From Sipunculus nudus (Eukaryota > Annelida > Sipuncula > Golfingiida > Sipunculidae), in the NCBI GenBank assembly GCA_026874595.1, contig CM049318.1:7978741-8042740 (forward strand): a stretch of DNA of 64,000 nt, read 5' to 3'. The translations under genes and the position numbers were made by a program. Each line of letters opens with the position of its first letter. Within the stretch, counting starts at the first letter, position 1. Below, in pieces: positions 58,484-64,000 of the stretch. The notes below the pieces were generated by a model. The model was not told where the DNA came from, did not search any database, and saw nothing but the letters and a program-made list of their open reading frames with translations.

Positions 58484-58675
58484 TTCAATCTGATATGTGT
58501 CTGCACATTTGTGAATTTTCCTCAAAGCCCTCCCTGGATCCAGATCATAGCTTTACCCACATCAAAATTTATTTAATTGTTTATTGGACCATTCCCGAGG
58601 TGGCCTAAAAATATCATGAGATGCAGTTCATGATTGCATAAACTGTGTACAAACACACACACACAAATGGGAATG
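58484..58675 (+). repeat. Dispersed repeat (GTGGCCTGAAAATTTCAT type), copy 2
   Basis: Second copy: CTGCACATTTGTGAATTTTCCT, CCCTGGATCCAGATCAT, ATCAAAATTTATTTAAT, GAGGTGGCCTAAAAATATCATGAG and an ACACACACACAAA tail, in the same orientation as copy 1. Confidence 0.75.
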
Positions 58676-58679
58676 TATG

Positions 58680-59890
58680 CATACACTCCTAGCTGAAGCA
58701 ACACGTCTTTCGAACAACAATGTTTTTTTGTATGTGGCCTTAGTTCAAAAATTTTATAAGACCAGTGAGTTCAGACTTTTGTGTAAGTCTGGAAATATAT
58801 ACATTGGTTGTGTGTGCATTTGCATCAGTTCTCATACTTCATACCTTGATGTACACGCCAGGAAAATGTTTTTTCTTGTAAATAAAACCCAGAAGTGAAG
58901 GATTTTTACCCTCGTATTCCAGCATAATACACCTCACTGGGGGATATGTCAATAAAGGTGTTGTATGCATTATATATTTCATGTATAAAATTTATGTAAA
59001 CCCTTGTAAGACATACAAATACACATGTGCACATACAAAATGAACCCATCCACCAAGAGTCAGGGAATTTAACATGCACTTTTCTGGTTATGTTATGTGC
59101 CCAATGTATGAAAACTATTTTAATAGATCTTTTCCATGAGCAGACACAATGCACATGACAGTTGTCTGCTATGTTCGGGAAACCATGGGTCAGCATTGCT
59201 ATATTTGTTAAATACTATTACCATATATAAAAAGGCCAATCACTGGCAGAACCTTTCTCTAAACATACTTAGTTAATTTTCTTTAAATAAAACAAAATAT
59301 GATTTTTTTGTTAGTTTAATGGACCTGAACACTCAGTCATTACCAGCAGGTGGCACTGGTGAGGTGGAAAAGGTCTATTGACGAACTGAACAGAACATAC
59401 TTGTATTCCAGCATAATGTTATTATTTGCATATTTTTAAGATGAATGTCTTTACAGCTGTCAGTGCTTGATCAGTTGATAATCAGCCTGCTCTTTTGAAC
59501 ATGAAAGAATTGAATGGATGTATATGCCTTCATTACTGTTTAATAAGTATGACAGTATGCATTTGTATGCATATGTTTGCCTAGTACAGTCGCGACTTCT
59601 ATTAGGAAATTTACAGTACACTACAAAAACTATAATGGTACTCAGTAGAGCTCATACCTCTGCAAAGCCAGTCATAGATTCTGCCCCCTATCCATATCAG
59701 CACCAGAATTTAAAGATGAGAGTTCCCTCCACAGAGTTTCGATAAAAATCGGCCAAGTTGTTAGTGTAACCTTGCTAACAAACATAGTTATTGGTTAAAC
59801 GTAACTTTCTATGCAGAGGCTAATCACTTACAAACAGCCCTCATGACCATTGCAAATTTCAAGTTATTCTCAGGGAAGGAAGGAACATAG
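58680..59890. other. Intergenic sequence, no recognised gene
   Basis: Only a weak repeat-like piece at 59670-59760 (CCATATCAGCACCAGAATTTAAAG then GGCCAAGTTGTTAGTG) stands out. Confidence 0.45.
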
Positions 59891-59891
59891 G

Positions 59892-60588
59892 CAGGGCCTG
59901 AAATAACACACCCATTGTTGTCAAGGGGTATTAAAACCACCATAAAAAAGCCCCTGTTCTGATCTGGTAGGACATGTATTAAGACATGTATTGAGACATG
60001 CCACTAACATTTGTACCACCAGAAACACTGAAGCTTATACAGTTATTTGTGGATATTTAATAATTGTTTCAGTGTGTAATTTCTACTACATTCTCTATAT
60101 AGTTGTCATGTTATATTTTCTCTGTTACTCCTCCCAGTAAATTACTGCTTTCAACAGGCTAGCAGAGTTTGCTATGTATTGACAACAGGAAGCTACATAT
60201 GACCAAGAATGTTCCAATTAATAGGAAAGAAAATTTTGGTTTAAAACTTGGTCTGACCCTCAGTACTCTGCTCTCATTTGTCAGAACTTGCTCAGTCCTG
60301 TGCAAACTCCCCAGTGGTTATAACAGCAAATATGGCTAAAGAAAGCAGTGTTTAAGTGGATGGAGTTACAGGATGTATGTAGCATGACCACAACACAAAA
60401 TTTGTGTATTTCTACCCCTGAAATTAATTAAACAGACACCTGATTGATTTGTAACATAAAAGAATGAATAATTGAATTTCTTTATTTATGAAAGGGCCTT
60501 TTATTCCTGTTGTGACTAGTGGTTATTTAGTTTCACTAGCCCCTTGGGCAACTGCTACTTTTCTGTTATTATCATGCCCGGCACTTAA
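59892..60588. mobile_element. Candidate hAT-like non-autonomous element
   Basis: The left end CAGGGCCTGAAATAAC is matched in inverted form by GTTATTATCATGCCCGG near 60564-60581, with two mismatches and one gap. The flank AACATAGG before the left end has AACATAGC at 60589-60596, which could be an 8-bp target duplication, although seven bases separate it from the matched terminus. The right subterminal part (CACTAGCCCCTTGGGC) resembles the palindromic subterminal part of the element at 45671. Confidence 0.4.
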
Positions 60589-61290
60589 AACATAGCACAG
60601 TGTAAAGCTGCATTGATATTTTCTATATTTTATGATTAGGGGCAATTTAGCAACCTTTTAGTACTATTAAAGCTAACTGTCATACTATTCAATAAGCTTT
60701 CCTGGGACCTGTGGTTGCAGTTGTTTGAATGTCCATAAAATAATGCAAGTGTCCTGTTAAAGTCACAAGGATGCATTTCAGGATTTAATGATTTGTTGTA
60801 AAACTGGAAAACTTAGACCTAATGTTGCTCAAATATGGGAGTAGAATACAACTATATGTTTTAGTGAATACTTTTTATGCTATCCGAGAATCTTCCTTCC
60901 TGTGATTATTCTGTACTTCATTTTTAACCAGTGGTACCAATTAAGTGTCTTGTTGATCATATTTTTTCTGTATGAACTATTTGATGGTTTTGAGGAGCGG
61001 TGATTTCAAGAATATGAAAGACCACAATGGAATATTAGGTTAGATAGTGGAGGCACCTGGTGGTCATTCAGGGTACCATGAAACATGAGAAACACGTTAG
61101 TGGTGCGAGTTCAACTCAGGCGTACCTCCTTCCTTGAAGAATTATTAGTTTGTGATGATATTCTGTGCGTTATGAATACATCATACATGAAAACAAAAGA
61201 AAGTAATTGGTCTGTGCCTGAAAACTCCTGTTCAAACGAGATAATCATTTACTTCTACTGATCAGATGAACTTATCATAATCTGGTTTTG

Positions 61291-61490
61291 ATTTGATTGA
61301 CCAATCAGTAACTTCATTATGTATGATTGGCCAATCAGTAACTGCATTATGTATGATTGGCCAATCAGTAACTTCATCACGTATGTTTGGCCAATCAGTA
61401 ACTGCATTACGTATGAATGGTCAATCAGTTACTTCTTTTGTTCAATTGACTAATGAGTAACTGTTGATGATTTGATTGACCCATCATTTG
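61291..61490 (+). repeat. 30-bp tandem array with CCAAT motifs
   Basis: Units of exactly 30 bp start at GATTGACCAATCAGTAAC (61297) and recur with CCAATCAGTAAC at 61301, 61331, 61361 and 61391. Two or more decayed copies follow (61421 to about 61490). Most carry TTGGCCAATCAG, an overlapping CCAAT box on both strands. Copies 1 and 3 share ACTTCAT and copies 2 and 4 share ACTGCAT, suggesting a 60-bp higher-order unit. Confidence 0.9.
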
Positions 61491-61494
61491 CTCC

Positions 61495-63690
61495 TTTTCA
61501 TCCAAATTACCAATTTTAGCGTCATCATGCCTTGATCCGCCACTGGCATGTAGCTACATAAATTTAACCATTTAGTATTGATTGAAATGTCACCCATGTA
61601 ATATAATAACCAGCTTTTAAAAACTTAACCGATAACACATATGGATACGTATTTCTTGTTAAAAGTAGCACAAGTTTTTATTTAAAAAAAGTTTCCTGGC
61701 AGCTGATATGGTGACACTTGTATCAAACCGTCGATATTTGAGGTTTGAAACAGGTTTTAATTAAGTTCTGAAGTTGAATGATACACCTATTGATAAAGAT
61801 CAGCAATACTGGTATACAATATAATCAGTGAACTGACAGCTGTAAGACTGACACGTTATACCCAGAAGTTTTAATGGAAAGGAATGAGCACTCGGACATC
61901 AAAGTTCGTTGGCCAAGCTGCCCCCTAGGCCCTAACTTTATTTCCCTATCCTATTATCCCGGCGGTGATCGGCTATTGTATTTCGCTGTCCCGCTTTTTG
62001 ACCCTCATTAAGACCTGTCTGGCGAATTGCCCGGTCCAATATGGTATGCGCTCGTGAGACCAAACTTTCCGTCGATCTGACATATACTGGCTGTGATTAT
62101 AAGAATTATTAGAACCAACGGAAGTCAATTCCATAAAAACTGCTTGGGTATACATTTGTTCAGTTTCTGGTAGAATTACTTTGGCGATACATTATGTATG
62201 TGGATCCTTTAGCACAAAGAGACTGGTGTAGAAAGTGAATTCCGTTGTAATTTAGGAGTCGTGGAAGAATTTTTCCATGGTGGTGATTTCTCATATCTTT
62301 ATGTATCTATATTAAAGTATATATGTTAATAAACTATACATATAAGATTTACAAATGTCAGTCTTGTTTCATTTGTCTGATAGCCCTTCTCCTTTCACAG
62401 GTAAAATGATTAATACTTTATAGCTTATATTCCAAAGGTTCCCTTCAGAATTTGGAAGAAAAACGATGATAATGCATATTTTTAACCCTTGCCCATAAAG
62501 TAACGAAACTGTTACATTCCAAGGCAACTGAAATCCGTACGAATCAATAGACGTGTCCGCTAATCCTGACACTAATTGACTGAATGTTGTGATGAATTCA
62601 GAGGGTGTAAAAGTGAATACGCTGACGACCGGGGGGGGGGGGGGGGGGCGGGGAATAGGGTCAAAGGATTTGGTTACCTCTAGAATAGAGTAAATTTGTA
62701 ATACTCTCAGAAAGGAGGACTATTCAGTGGTCCGCGTTTGTCTGACAGAAAGTGTGGCGAACGTGATTATGATCTGCTTTTTACGATCAAAAATAGTCTT
62801 TTTCACTTTTCTTCAGATTTAAGTGAGTATAAATAAACTCATTTTTCTAGCCTAACATTTCATTTACAACAACTCCTCAGAACAGGTAGCCGTGAATACA
62901 CGCACTCGGTATATACGCACTATAATACTGGACTGGTTAACTCTGACATCTCGATAGACTGTCTTATATGCTAGAGGGGTACTTTAATAAAGAAGGGAAA
63001 TCAAATCAGTGTGAGTTAATGAATTTCATATAGCCTCTCCTCACCTCTTTAAATACAGCTAGATTTTATCGTAAATGAAACTTTACGATTTAATCAGTTT
63101 ACATATTTAGGCCTGTCGTTACACATTACTATTGTACAAAAATAACTCGGGAACCACCATATCAGCTGGTTATATCAAATTTCGCAGAAATCATGTGACA
63201 GACGTTTTTAAGTCAGGCGAATTTGTATTTTCACATATATTCTTAAACTGTGAATGTTTAATATTTATCTTTCAGTAATAACGGTAACGTTACCTTGGAG
63301 CCAGAGAAACAATCTTAGTAAGAAATCAGTTGAATTATCTTTAAAAATGGCATTTATTCGCCACTGTTAATTTTACCTACCACAAAATCTGACGATTTTC
63401 TGTTTCCATATGTCATGTTAAATCTGATACACAAATTATTTGCGTAAGATTTTACATTCACCTTTTTTTCATATGACATATATGTTATTATATGCTGTAT
63501 TTATAGGCCTATAGGTGGTGCTAATTGTGTTGACTTTATTTGTGAATTACCTGATATATGCCAAGGATGGCCGCATTTATGAACAACATATTTTTACGGG
63601 CTTCAGGGGCGTTTCATTAGAAAATCGTTGTACATTGATACAGATAAAGTGCAAATCATAAAATGCACTCAAAAGTCATAAAAGTCATAT
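61495..63690. other. Intergenic sequence, no recognised gene
   Basis: No coding region is recognised. An interrupted G run lies at 62631-62654. Confidence 0.5.
62631..62654. repeat. Poly-G tract
   Basis: About 18 G, then C and four more G. Confidence 0.9.
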
Positions 63691-63763
63691 TATGAATATC
63701 GGTAATTTTTATTTTTTCCCCTATTTCGTGGATTCCATGTGCAAACTGAAAATCGCCGAAATA

Positions 63764-63785
63764 CCATGGAGGTATACCTCCATGG
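63764..63785. repeat. Perfect 22-bp palindrome
   Basis: CCATGGAGGTA followed directly by its exact inverse complement, with no spacer. It could extrude as a small cruciform or be a dimer-binding site; nothing around it identifies a role. Confidence 0.9.
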
Positions 63786-64000
63786 AAATACCCTTCAACA
63801 GGAACTATAATATTTCTTATCCATTTTCTTTTAATTATAGACGTAAAGACGCCACGGGATATATTCCATTTGTAAATGGACGGATACGTAAATCCAATCG
63901 TTCATTCTTCAAGAATCTCTGGATTGAAGAGGGTGTGGAAAGGGGGGGGGGGCATTGCAGGAAGCATTTTTATATCCCTGTTTAAGATAACAAGTTTTTG

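Noticed and set aside
61291-61490. CRISPR-like array
   Set aside because: Contiguous 30-bp repeats without unique spacers, in a eukaryotic context; the same reason excludes 54592-55005.
63692-63985. 97-codon ORF at the window end
   Set aside because: No family resemblance, spans a poly-G run and a palindrome; no splice or start evidence.

Overview
This is a gene-poor, AT-rich, repeat-rich piece of an animal nuclear genome. A mollusc, probably a bivalve, is the best fit. The metazoan ORMDL gene has introns, UTRs and GT-AG splice sites. The repeats include a GTCC-rich intronic element whose ends resemble a widespread molluscan repeat, tRNA-derived SINEs, hAT-like non-autonomous elements and a Gmr1-type Ty3/Gypsy retrotransposon. 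Species-level assignment is not possible from the sequence alone.

Only two host protein-coding genes can be supported. (1) At 2682-4091 on the minus strand lies an intronless 469-codon gene for a type II membrane protein. Its lumenal domain resembles the beta-propeller of fungal beta-1,2-mannosyltransferases (GT91/BMT type). (2) An ORMDL gene, regulator of serine palmitoyltransferase in sphingolipid synthesis, lies on the plus strand in three coding exons (43470-43643, 53070-53221, 54996-55131). It encodes 153 residues, the same length as human ORMDL3. A 5' splice acceptor before the start codon implies a further non-coding exon upstream. Its 9.4 kb first intron is filled with mobile elements. 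Its second intron ends in a 60-bp tandem array that copies the authentic 3' splice site six times.

The main mobile element is a decayed LTR retrotransposon at 27996-34772. It has 797- and 758-bp LTRs with TGTTAC/GTAACA ends, an 18-nt primer-binding site matching tRNA-Pro and a purine tract. Its domains run gag - protease - integrase - reverse transcriptase - RNase H. The enzymes are Ty3/Gypsy-like but the integrase comes before the RT, as in Ty1/Copia. This is the Gmr1 arrangement. Its gag carries a SAP-like N-terminus, a coiled coil, a SCAN-like capsid region and a CCHC knuckle. Stops, frameshifts and a deletion in the RT active-site box make it a pseudogene copy.

Other structure, from left to right: microsatellites and a tRNA-derived SINE head (9-11.5 kb); short direct duplications (12.3, 18.2 and 18.5 kb); a repeat family carrying nuclear-receptor-like DR1 motifs (20.7-21.2 kb and 52.5-53.0 kb); a tandem triplication derived from a SINE (21.8-22.5 kb); a tandem duplication just after the LTR element (34.9-35.3 kb); a 279-bp satellite with two interleaved variants (36.3-38.0 kb); hAT-like non-autonomous elements (45.7-47.4 kb and 59.9-60.6 kb); a back-to-back SINE/LINE remnant (47.6-48.6 kb); a 43-bp array after ORMDL (55.6-55.9 kb); and a 30-bp array of CCAAT motifs (61.3-61.5 kb). 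The two genes show no sign of a functional link. The remaining sequence holds no gene I can recognise.
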